DNA from: Chloroflexota bacterium
GTDB lineage: Bacteria; Chloroflexota; Anaerolineae; J102
Assembly (NCBI GenBank): GCA_024276255.1
Contig: JAJRXO010000594.1
Location: forward strand, 1-5,106
Length of the DNA: 5,106 bases
Direction: 5' to 3'
The stretch's first letter is position 1, and the number at the start of each line of letters is the position of its first letter. Under the pieces are notes generated by a model. The model did not search any database. It worked only from the letters and a program-made list of their open reading frames with translations, and was not told the origin of the DNA. Made by a program: the position numbers and the translations under genes. Of the stretch, positions 1 through 4,918 are shown piece by piece.

Positions 1-1
1 C

Positions 2-838
2 AAAATCGAGGCGCCCGCGCATGGTATCGGTGATGGCATCGGCCTGATCAAAGATCTCCTTTTGCATGAAATGCCGGTATTGGCCCTTGGCCGCGGATAC
101 CGGATCCCAGGGGATACTGAGGATGTCTTTAGCGGGCAGGGTCCGACCGCTGAGATCGGTGAATGTAACCGTTTCACGGGTGACAATGGCCATCTCCCGG
201 CTTTCCAGGAAGCTCATACGTCGGGTATGGGGCAGGATGGCGGGGATATCCGAGGCAATGAAGTTCTCGCCCTCGCCATAGCCGATGACCGCGCCGCCGG
301 CATTGCCCAGCCGGGCCACGATCAGCTTGTCCGGCTCGTGGCTGCTGAGCACGACCACGGCCGAAGGGCCACGGAGCTGCTGCAAGGCGTTACGTACAGC
401 CTCGATCAGGGAATCAGCACCGTTATACTCATGATGAATGAGCTGTACGATCACCTCGGTGTCGGTATCCGAGTGGAATTCATAGCCCAACCCCTGCAAC
501 TGCATACGCAATTCCAAGAAATTCTCCACAATACCATTGTGCACGACCGCTATCTTGCCATCGCAATCACGGTGAGGGTGGGCGTTGTAGGCGGTGGGGG
601 GGCCGTGGGTGGCCCAGCGCGTATGCCCCACGCCGATCTGCCCGCTGACCGGGGCTTTTTCCAACCGTGTGCGCAGATTATGCAGTTTACCGGCGTCACG
701 CCGGATCTCCACACGGCCGTTTTCGGCCACGACCGCCAGACCGGCAGAGTCATAGCCGCGGTATTCCAGACGTTGCAGGCCATCTAAAATGATGGGAGCC
801 GCCCCTTTGGGGCCAACATAGCCAACAATGCCACACAT
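2..838 (-). CDS. glmS: Glutamine--fructose-6-phosphate aminotransferase (isomerizing), N-terminal part; gene runs off the left edge
   Basis: GlmS converts fructose-6-phosphate and glutamine to glucosamine-6-phosphate and glutamate, the first committed step of UDP-GlcNAc, peptidoglycan and other amino-sugar synthesis in the cytosol. The 279 visible codons cover the class II (Ntn-type) glutamine amidotransferase domain. The protein begins MCGIVGYVG, so Cys2 becomes the N-terminal nucleophile once Met is removed. Family motifs follow in order: LEYRGYDSAG (24-33), GHTRWATHG (71-79), NAHPH (85-89), HNGIVENF (100-107), SDTDTE (123-128) and, at the start of the linker to the sugar isomerase domains, the FMQKEI segment (257-262). 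Both SIS domains lie outside the window; full-length homologues are about 600 residues. The start is fixed by the obligatory MCGI end and by an AGGAG site 7 nt upstream. A glmS ribozyme sits in the leader, so product feedback at the mRNA level is expected. No frameshift is seen. Identification is near certain. Confidence 0.97.
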   Translation of the reverse strand, partial: MCGIVGYVGPKGAAPIILDGLQRLEYRGYDSAGLAVVAENGRVEIRRDAGKLHNLRTRLEKAPVSGQIGVGHTRWATHGPPTAYNAHPHRDCDGKIAVVHNGIVENFLELRMQLQGLGYEFHSDTDTEVIVQLIHHEYNGADSLIEAVRNALQQLRGPSAVVVLSSHEPDKLIVARLGNAGGAVIGYGEGENFIASDIPAILPHTRRMSFLESREMAIVTRETVTFTDLSGRTLPAKDILSIPWDPVSAAKGQYRHFMQKEIFDQADAITDTMRGRLDF

Positions 839-845
839 AGCTTTT

Positions 846-850
846 CTCCT
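846..850 (-). promoter_or_regulatory. Shine-Dalgarno site of glmS
   Basis: The minus strand reads AAAAAGGAGAAAAGCT directly before the glmS ATG. The AGGAG core is 7 nt from the start codon, a near-ideal spacing. It is the clearest ribosome binding site in the window and contrasts with cmk and plsC, where none is evident. Confidence 0.85.
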
Positions 851-1005
851 TTTTTACAGGGAATTCGATGAGACCCGGTTGGCTGGTATGTCAAAGCGCG
901 ATCATCCGCTGCTGCATGACCATACCACCAACCTGTTGTCTTGGGGGACAGGAATCGCGCTGACGCCTGCACAATGCGCGGGCGCACGCTACCTGGTTGC
1001 CACCA
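851..1005 (-). other. glmS leader between ribozyme and ribosome binding site
   Basis: About 155 nt of transcribed leader separate the recognisable ribozyme from the glmS Shine-Dalgarno site. It contains GC-rich short self-complementary stretches, for example UGGU/ACCA with a GGCA loop at 1004-993 and a GCGC-rich block at 955-990. A TTGACA (894-889) is present, but no convincing -10 hexamer follows at a suitable distance. No coding sequence is supported. Part of it may be a divergent P4 region of the ribozyme or simply spacer. Confidence 0.4.
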
Positions 1006-1225
1006 CATAGCCTTTGTTACGTCGGTCACCCCACGCTTTTGGGGCTATGCTTACACTGATTATTCACTTGCGAGAGAAAGACGTCCGGATGTGGCTGTCC
1101 GGGGAGGCATCCGCCGACCATTCGATTTTCCCGCTGGTCCACCAGGGTTAGCTCACACTCCGTGTGAGAACCTCCACCTCGTCTGCTATGCTGCCGGAGC
1201 AGAAGATAGGCATAGCACAGGCGCT
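1006..1225 (-). ncRNA. glmS self-cleaving ribozyme (glucosamine-6-phosphate-activated), in the glmS leader
   Basis: Read on the minus strand, this leader matches the glmS ribozyme, which uses glucosamine-6-phosphate as a cofactor to cleave its own mRNA and so shuts down glmS expression. Seen in order: AGCGCC at 1225-1220, with cleavage expected between A(1225) and G(1224); P2 as a perfect 8-bp pair, UGCUAUGC (1217-1210) with GCAUAGCA (1191-1184), whose loop holds GCUCCGG; then ACGAGG (1182-1177); P3 5' strand GGAGG (1175-1171); AUCGAA (1126-1121); UCGGCGGAUGCC (1117-1106); and P3 3' strand CCUCC (1107-1103). CGCC near the cleavage site can pair with GGCG at 1115-1112, as the pseudoknotted core needs. 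Downstream, CAUAGCC (1049-1043) pairs with GGCUAUG (1012-1006), a plausible P4.1-like arm. The order and wording follow the Thermoanaerobacter and Bacillus ribozymes as I remember them. The 3' limit is approximate. About 40 nt are inserted at 1130-1168. Its position upstream of glmS on the coding strand strongly supports the call. Confidence 0.9.
1130..1168 (-). other. Two-hairpin insertion inside the glmS ribozyme
   Basis: Between the P3 5' strand (GGAGGUU) and the AUCGAA element, known ribozymes have only a couple of nucleotides. Here two hairpins intervene. Hairpin A is a perfect CUCACAC/GUGUGAG 7-bp stem with a GGA loop (1168-1152). The flanking GGUU (1172-1169) can also pair with AACC (1149-1146), extending the stem across a 2-nt bulge. 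Hairpin B (1147-1130) pairs CUGG with CCAG plus CC with GG around a one-nucleotide bulge. No U-tract follows either, so they are not terminators. I infer a peripheral expansion of the ribozyme; its effect is unknown. Confidence 0.65.
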
Positions 1226-1329
1226 TCGTCTTCTCGTGACTGGGATGTTTTTCTTATAGGCAGGCTCCTGGGAGGGGATGGTGAGCAGTCTGATAAAACG
1301 TAACGTTCGCCGATGAGGACGATAATGGC

Positions 1330-1371
1330 GTACTCCGTATTGCGTATCTCGCGTTGCGTGTTGCGTGTTGC
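1330..1371. repeat. Six tandem 7-bp units, consensus GTRTTGC
   Basis: Forty-two bases divide without gaps into six heptamers in register. The right-hand units are GTGTTGC, GTGTTGC and GCGTTGC; the left-hand ones are GTATTGC, GTATCTC and GTACTCC, progressively degenerate. Read on the other strand the consensus is GCAAYAC. The array lies in the long glmS leader or upstream region and shows no coding signal. Such heptanucleotide arrays recall the short tandemly repeated repetitive sequences of some bacteria. The unit identity is seen; any family assignment is inference. Confidence 0.75.
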
Positions 1372-1466
1372 GATCTGGCTCAGCGAGAGCTTCGCTCTTG
1401 AGGGAAAGCCTCCTTTGCGCACCATGGCGCGGGACGGTTTACGCATGATGAGAGGTTGGGATACCT

Positions 1467-1543
1467 GGAGACCGGAAAACCGGGAGGGAGTGACGCCACC
1501 CACAACCGGCCTGGTTTACAGGTCTTCCGGTTTTCCGGTCTCC
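1467..1543. repeat. 17-bp perfect inverted repeat made of 8-bp units
   Basis: GGAGACCGGAAAACCGG (1467-1483) recurs as its exact reverse complement at 1527-1543, separated by 43 bp; with G-U pairs an RNA stem would extend to about 21 bp. Each arm is itself a small tandem array: the right arm, with five flanking bases on its left and two on its right, reads GTCTTCCG, GTTTTCCG, GTCTCCCG (1522-1545). There is no U-tract after the structure in either direction, so it is not a typical terminator. It falls between the 1577-1605 promoter and the ribozyme, and would be transcribed if that promoter is used. It may be a dispersed repeat element; one copy only is seen here. Confidence 0.75.
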
Positions 1544-1576
1544 CGATCTATTGACGAAGCATCGGGATTCGTTTGT

Positions 1577-1605
1577 ATTATACGCGAGCAGGCACGCGGG
1601 GGCAA
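1577..1605 (-). promoter_or_regulatory. Sigma-70-type promoter reading toward glmS
   Basis: On the minus strand, TTGCCC (1605-1600) and a perfect TATAAT (1582-1577) are separated by exactly 17 nt. Transcription would start near 1570 and proceed toward the ribozyme and glmS. The site lies just 16 nt past the plsC stop codon, in sequence too short to hold anything else, so it probably makes glmS independent of the upstream genes. The leader would then be about 730 nt, with about 345 nt before the ribozyme cleavage site. A start closer to the ribozyme is also possible: TATAAG at 1258-1253, but with no good -35. A short unknown RNA transcribed from here cannot be excluded. Confidence 0.6.
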
Positions 1606-1620
1606 ATGGATAATAATGGG

Positions 1621-2340
1621 TCAGACATACTCCGCCCAGGGATGCGGTTGGGTGGGCGGTGTGTAGACTCCCTGCATGGCCGGGGGCAGCAGGGCGGCCA
1701 GCTCCTGCATGGCATACGTGGTAACTTCCGATTCGGCGACGCGGCGATCAGCGCCAGGCGGGATGTGCATTTTGAACGGCCGCCCGAAACGCAGGTGCAC
1801 GGTGGGACGCCGGCCCTTGAGATAGGCGCCGGGGAAATCCGGAGTGCCCCAGATGGCCACCGGCATCAGCATGGCCTGCGTGCGCCGCACTAGCATGCCC
1901 ATACCCCGTTGCGCCAGCTGCAAACTGTGGGTGCGCTTGCTGCGTGTGCCTTCCGGGGCGATCATGAACACATAACCGGCGTCCAGCGTGGCCAGCCCGC
2001 CCCGCAAGGCAGCCATATCGACCTCCCCGCGCTCCACAAAAATAGTGCCGAACCACTGCACCAGCTTGCCGATGACAGGCGTCTGCGCCAACTCCACCTT
2101 GGCCATGGGCACAGCATAACGCACCTTGCGCAAGATGCCGATGATCACAAAGGGATCGGTAAAGTGAATATGGTTGAAATAGAGGATGACCGACCCCTGC
2201 GCGGGTAAACGGGCCAGGCCCTGCACGTCCACGCGCACCAGCAACCTGATCACCAGGGCCAGGATAAAATGCCAGAAGCGGCGACCCCAGCGTCGCGGCG
2301 CATCGGGTGTGGTGAGATACGTGTAATCGCGGGATGGCAT
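1621..2340 (-). CDS. plsC: 1-acyl-sn-glycerol-3-phosphate acyltransferase (PlsC/LPLAT family)
   Basis: This 239-residue protein has the PlsC-type acyltransferase blocks in order. Block I is NHIHFTDPF (56-64), with the catalytic pair His57 and Asp62 spaced as HX4D. Block II is FVERG (101-105), block III PEGTRS (129-134), which binds the glycerol phosphate, and block IV MPVAIWG (159-165). A hydrophobic stretch near 24-36 (FILALVIRLLVRV) probably anchors the N-terminus at the cytoplasmic membrane. The family acylates lysophosphatidic acid at sn-2 to give phosphatidic acid; length is typical. It follows cmk after 57 bp on the same strand, a pairing common in many bacteria, which suggests co-transcription. 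The ATG has no visible Shine-Dalgarno site; the upstream sequence is pyrimidine-rich, and no upstream in-frame start was found. Acyl-donor and exact acceptor specificity cannot be read from sequence. Confidence 0.93.
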   Translation of the reverse strand: MPSRDYTYLTTPDAPRRWGRRFWHFILALVIRLLVRVDVQGLARLPAQGSVILYFNHIHFTDPFVIIGILRKVRYAVPMAKVELAQTPVIGKLVQWFGTIFVERGEVDMAALRGGLATLDAGYVFMIAPEGTRSKRTHSLQLAQRGMGMLVRRTQAMLMPVAIWGTPDFPGAYLKGRRPTVHLRFGRPFKMHIPPGADRRVAESEVTTYAMQELAALLPPAMQGVYTPPTQPHPWAEYV

Positions 2341-2398
2341 GAGTACGGAATTGAGGGGCCTGGAAGGAGGAGGGGTCGTTGATCGGCGCTCGGACAGC

Positions 2399-3133
2399 TC
2401 AGATCTGCAGCCGCTGGTGCACCAGCTCCATCACGGCATCCACCACTTCTTCCCGGCTCAGATCATCGGTCTGAATGACGACGGCATCGGAGGCAATACG
2501 CAGGGGAGCGGTGGCCCGCTGGCTATCGATGCGATCGCGCTGGCGCACGCCCTGCAGTATGGACTCGTAGTCGGCAGGTTGTCCGCGCTTGATTTTCTCC
2601 AGGTAGCGCCGGCGGGCGCGCTCCTCTGCTGTGGCATCCAGATACACCTTGAGGGGCGCTTCGGGATAGACAATGGTGCCGATGTCCCTGCCCACCATCA
2701 CCCCCTGGCCCTGGCTGGCAATGCGCCGCTGCTGCTCCGTGAGCGCCGTGCGCACGCCCACATAGGTGCTGACAATGGATACATGGGCATCAACCTCGAC
2801 CGAGCGCAGGTGCGGGGTCACGTCCTCGTTGTCAACCAGCACCGTATAGCCCCGATCCGTGTCCCCTTGGGAACTGATAACCTGGATGAGCAGATCAGCC
2901 GCCAGTTGCGAGACGCGCTGCTCATCGTCGATGGGAATTTGCCGCCGCAGGGCAGCCAGGGTCACGGCCCGGTACATGGCGCCGGTATCGAAAAACAAAA
3001 AGCCCAATCGCTTCGCCAGCTCATGGCCGACGGTGCTCTTGCCGGAAGCAGCCGGGCCATCAATGGCGATCACGAGGGGAATGGTGGAGCGTTGGGGCGA
3101 GCTGGGATGGCAGGGCATAGACATTGTCATCAT
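2399..3133 (-). CDS. cmk: (d)CMP kinase (cytidylate kinase)
   Basis: Cmk transfers phosphate from ATP to CMP or dCMP in cytosolic pyrimidine nucleotide synthesis. Residues here are numbered from the chosen start (244 aa). Motifs seen: P-loop GPAASGKST (26-34), FDTGAMYRAVT (48-58), the GRDIGTIV nucleotide-binding segment (148-155), the LID-like arginine-rich stretch EERARRRYLEKIKRG (170-184), and RDRIDSQRATAPL (199-211), which in the family binds the CMP moiety. These distinguish it from adenylate and shikimate kinases. The frame also has an earlier ATG at 3178, giving 259 aa, but that ATG overlaps a promoter-like -10 hexamer and would put about 40 residues before the P-loop, against roughly 10-20 in typical Cmk. 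Starts at 3133, 3130, 3124 or 3118 fit better; none has a clear Shine-Dalgarno site, so the exact start is uncertain. It is followed closely by plsC. Confidence 0.94.
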   Translation of the reverse strand: MMTMSMPCHPSSPQRSTIPLVIAIDGPAASGKSTVGHELAKRLGFLFFDTGAMYRAVTLAALRRQIPIDDEQRVSQLAADLLIQVISSQGDTDRGYTVLVDNEDVTPHLRSVEVDAHVSIVSTYVGVRTALTEQQRRIASQGQGVMVGRDIGTIVYPEAPLKVYLDATAEERARRRYLEKIKRGQPADYESILQGVRQRDRIDSQRATAPLRIASDAVVIQTDDLSREEVVDAVMELVHQRLQI

Positions 3134-3176
3134 GAGGCCGGTTTGGGGATGGAAGCAAGGGTTCAGTGTACCAACC

Positions 3177-3206
3177 ATTGTAAGCCGAAGCAGGGAGGAT
3201 TGTGAA
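3177..3206 (-). promoter_or_regulatory. Candidate promoter of cmk-plsC
   Basis: The minus strand has TTCACA (3206-3201), an 18-nt spacer and TACAAT (3182-3177). Transcription would start near 3170, leaving a leader of about 37 nt before the ATG at 3133. The -10 hexamer overlaps the ATG at 3178, which argues against that ATG being the cmk start. It lies in the only intergenic gap (about 100 bp) upstream of cmk. Confidence 0.45.
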
Positions 3207-3260
3207 ATCTGCGTTCTCCGCCTCGGCTTGCTAAAAAGTGACCAGGCATTAGCCGGGTCT

Positions 3261-3284
3261 GCGCTCAGAAATCAGGCAGAGCGC
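3261..3284 (-). terminator. Hairpin just after the cupin gene; weak terminator candidate
   Basis: GCGCTC (3261-3266) and GAGCGC (3279-3284) form a 6-bp stem with a 12-nt loop that begins at the last base of the cupin stop codon. No U-tract follows directly; a run of five T on the minus strand occurs about 25 nt later (3236-3232), preceded by a weak GACC/GGTC pairing. It could mark the transcript end between cupin and cmk, but it is not a classical intrinsic terminator. Confidence 0.3.
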
Positions 3285-3601
3285 TACAGCATCAGCAGGA
3301 GCATGCGCACCTCTGTGTGGGCGCGGATGCTGTGCGGGAGATGGGCGGCCATGTGGGCCCAGCTACCCGGCCCGGCAGTGAACGCCTCATCGCCCAGCTC
3401 CACCGAGGCTTCGCCGGACAGAAAATGCATGATGGCCGGCCGCGAGGCGGTGTGCTCGGATAATTCCTGGCCGACGGCGAAACCAAACAGGATCACCTTG
3501 CTGTCTTCATCTTCGTAAATGGTGCGGCTGACGATGCTGTCGGCGGGGATTTCGGGAACCTGTCCCTCCAGATCGGATATGAAAAGAGATGGCTTTGTCA
3601 T
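3284..3601 (-). CDS. Small single-domain cupin protein
   Basis: The 105-residue protein is essentially one cupin beta-barrel. Motif 1 corresponds to GQELSEHTASRPAIMHFLSG (44-63) and motif 2 to AGPGSWAHMAAHLPHSI (76-92), with the typical inter-motif spacing. The canonical metal ligands are only partly kept: His50 and His90 occupy the first and last ligand positions, but the second His of HXH is Ala52 and the usual Glu is an Ala. Metal binding may therefore be altered; His59 or His83 could contribute. Such small cupins are often of unknown function, acting as sensors, isomerases or dioxygenase-like proteins, and no substrate can be assigned. The ATG at 3601 is chosen because AGGA lies 9 nt upstream; an in-frame TTG at 3655 lacks support. 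It follows the mtnA-family gene by 55 nt on the same strand, suggesting an operon and perhaps a role in the same sugar-phosphate salvage. Confidence 0.85.
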   Translation of the reverse strand: MTKPSLFISDLEGQVPEIPADSIVSRTIYEDEDSKVILFGFAVGQELSEHTASRPAIMHFLSGEASVELGDEAFTAGPGSWAHMAAHLPHSIRAHTEVRMLLLML

Positions 3602-3656
3602 GATTGTTGTTCCTGTTGAATGTGGATGGATGGATATGGTAAGTTGGGACGTCAAT

Positions 3657-4769
3657 TTATGAGGTGAATTTCTCGGGATACAGGCGTCGCACGCCCGCTT
3701 CCGAGGCTTCGCAAATACCGCGTTCGGTGATCAGGCCGCTGACCAGACGGGCTGGCGTGACATCGAAAGCGTAGTTAACAGCCGGACTGTGAGGGGGTGT
3801 GAGCAGCACTGTACGCAGCTGTTCGCCATCCCAGCCGCGAATGGTGCGCACCTCGGTGGCATCGCGCTGCTCGATGGGGATTTCGTGTACGCCGTCGCGT
3901 TTCTGCCAGTCGATAGTCGAGCTGGGCAGGGCCACGTAAAAGGGAATGTCGTTATCCCGGGCGGCCAGGGCTTTGAGATAGGTACCGATCTTGTTGGCCA
4001 CATCGCCGGTGTAGGTCGTGCGATCCGAGCCGGTGATCACCAGATCGACCATGCCATGTTGCATGAGATGCCCCCCCACGTTGTCGGCGATTACATGATG
4101 CGACACGCCATGCTGGCCCAGTTCCCATGCCGTCAGGCGGGCGCCCTGATTGCGCGGCCGGGTCTCATCCACCCATACATGCATGGGGATGCCACGATCA
4201 TGGGCGGCGTAAATGGGCGCCGTAGCCGTCCCGTAATCGACAAAAGCCAACCAGCCGGCATTGCAGTGGGTGAGGATATTGACGGGCTCCCCGTTTTTGC
4301 GGCCGGCAATGGCCTCGATCAGGCTTACGCCATGCTCGCCGATGCGGCGGCAAAACTCGGCGTCTTCATCGGCAATGGCCTCGGCTTCCTGGCGCAGGCG
4401 GGCAATGGCCAGCTCCACATCATCGCCTGCCGATTGCAGGACCTGCAACTGCCGGCTCACGGCCCATTCCAGATTCACGGCGGTGGGCCGCGTGGCGCGC
4501 AGGTGGGCGCTTGCCGCCTGCATGGAAGCCGCGAAATCATCTCGTGGCGCGGCCAGCGCTGCCAGATACATGCCAAATCCGGCGGCCGCGCCGATCAGGC
4601 CGGCCCCGCGCACATGCATGTCGCGGATGGCCACGGCCATCTCCTGCACGGTGCGGATATCTTCAATCACGAACAGATGCGGCAAATGCCGCTGATCGAT
4701 GATCTGGACGGTGGTGGGATCGTCGGCCTTGAGCCAGATGGTGCGATAGTGTTGACCTTGAACTTTCAC
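3657..4769 (-). CDS. mtnA: MtnA-family isomerase (S-methyl-5-thioribose-1-phosphate isomerase or relative)
   Basis: MtnA isomerises 5-methylthioribose-1-phosphate to 5-methylthioribulose-1-phosphate in methionine salvage; relatives act on 5-deoxyribose-1-phosphate. The 370-residue protein has the family's catalytic pair: Cys169 in ILTHCNAG (165-172) and Asp249 in TGSDRTTYTGDVANKIGTY (246-264), 80 residues apart as in the B. subtilis enzyme. Also seen are VNLEWAV (98-104), DETRPRNQGARLTAWEL (201-217) and PFYVALPSSTID (276-287). Several motifs are off-consensus: RGAGLIG at 54-60 rather than the usual RGAPAIG, AGWLAFVDYGTA after the Cys, and GSDR rather than GADR. It may therefore be a divergent paralogue with a different sugar phosphate. 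The start is GTG, supported by GAGG 9 nt upstream (4782-4779). The cupin gene follows 55 nt downstream. No other methionine-salvage gene is visible, so the pathway role rests on family membership. Confidence 0.87.
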   Translation of the reverse strand: MKVQGQHYRTIWLKADDPTTVQIIDQRHLPHLFVIEDIRTVQEMAVAIRDMHVRGAGLIGAAAGFGMYLAALAAPRDDFAASMQAASAHLRATRPTAVNLEWAVSRQLQVLQSAGDDVELAIARLRQEAEAIADEDAEFCRRIGEHGVSLIEAIAGRKNGEPVNILTHCNAGWLAFVDYGTATAPIYAAHDRGIPMHVWVDETRPRNQGARLTAWELGQHGVSHHVIADNVGGHLMQHGMVDLVITGSDRTTYTGDVANKIGTYLKALAARDNDIPFYVALPSSTIDWQKRDGVHEIPIEQRDATEVRTIRGWDGEQLRTVLLTPPHSPAVNYAFDVTPARLVSGLITERGICEASEAGVRRLYPEKFTS

Positions 4770-4788
4770 TGTGTGCTTCCTCTTGGGC

Positions 4789-4805
4789 GACGGCGGCGTG
4801 CCGTC
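4789..4805 (-). other. Hairpin in the mtnA leader
   Basis: GACGGC (4789-4794) and GCCGTC (4800-4805) form a strong 6-bp GC-rich stem with a 5-nt loop, ending 6 nt before the GAGG ribosome binding site of mtnA. It could modulate initiation, but nothing shows a ligand-binding domain; it does not resemble a SAM riboswitch. Confidence 0.4.
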
Positions 4806-4824
4806 ATGTTTCTACTGCCAGAAG

Positions 4825-4853
4825 GTTTACCACAGGGTGGGGGTTCAGGTCAA
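4825..4853 (-). promoter_or_regulatory. Weak promoter candidate for mtnA-cupin
   Basis: TTGACC (4853-4848) on the minus strand is a good -35 match, followed after 17 nt by GTAAAC (4830-4825), a poor -10. It sits about 55 nt upstream of the GTG start, in the only gap ahead of mtnA. The placement is sensible but the -10 is weak. Confidence 0.3.
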
Positions 4854-4865
4854 TGCTGGGGGATG

Positions 4866-4918
4866 GCTATGGCCCGGGATCCCGGGAGTCGTCTCCCCTT
4901 CAGCGCTATCGCCATAGC
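4866..4918. repeat. Nested palindromic structure at the 3' end of the rightmost gene
   Basis: GCTATGGC (4866-4873) and GCCATAGC (4911-4918) form an 8-bp outer inverted repeat. It encloses a perfect 14-bp palindrome CCCGGGATCCCGGG (4873-4886) and an overlapping GGGAG/CTCCC hairpin with a TCGT loop (4884-4897). The outer right arm lies inside the last codons of the upstream gene and spans its TAG stop. On the transcript this could fold as a compact GC-rich structure marking the mRNA 3' end, although no U-tract follows. The palindrome and hairpin exclude each other. Confidence 0.6.

Noticed and set aside
866..894. TTGACA at 894-889 as a second glmS promoter
   Set aside because: At 16-18 nt spacing the candidate -10 sequences (such as TCATCG) match poorly; a start here would also bypass the ribozyme.
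784..1029. Minus-strand open frame of 81 codons just upstream of and overlapping the glmS start
   Set aside because: It overlaps the glmS start codon and the ribozyme 3' region in another frame and has no motif; leader RNA explains the sequence better.
1186..1503. Minus-strand open frame of 105 codons in the glmS upstream region
   Set aside because: It runs through the heptamer array, one arm and part of the loop of the inverted repeat and into the ribozyme P2; composition is low-complexity and there is no family similarity.
1467..1543. Intrinsic terminator of plsC
   Set aside because: It lies 78 bp beyond the stop, downstream of a good promoter, with a 43-nt loop and no U-tract on either strand.
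1330..1545. CRISPR array
   Set aside because: The repeats are 7-8 bp direct or inverted units without regularly sized unique spacers, and there are no cas genes.
4770..4905. SAM riboswitch upstream of mtnA
   Set aside because: The gap contains only short hairpins and lacks the conserved SAM-aptamer core; spacing is also too small for a typical aptamer plus expression platform.
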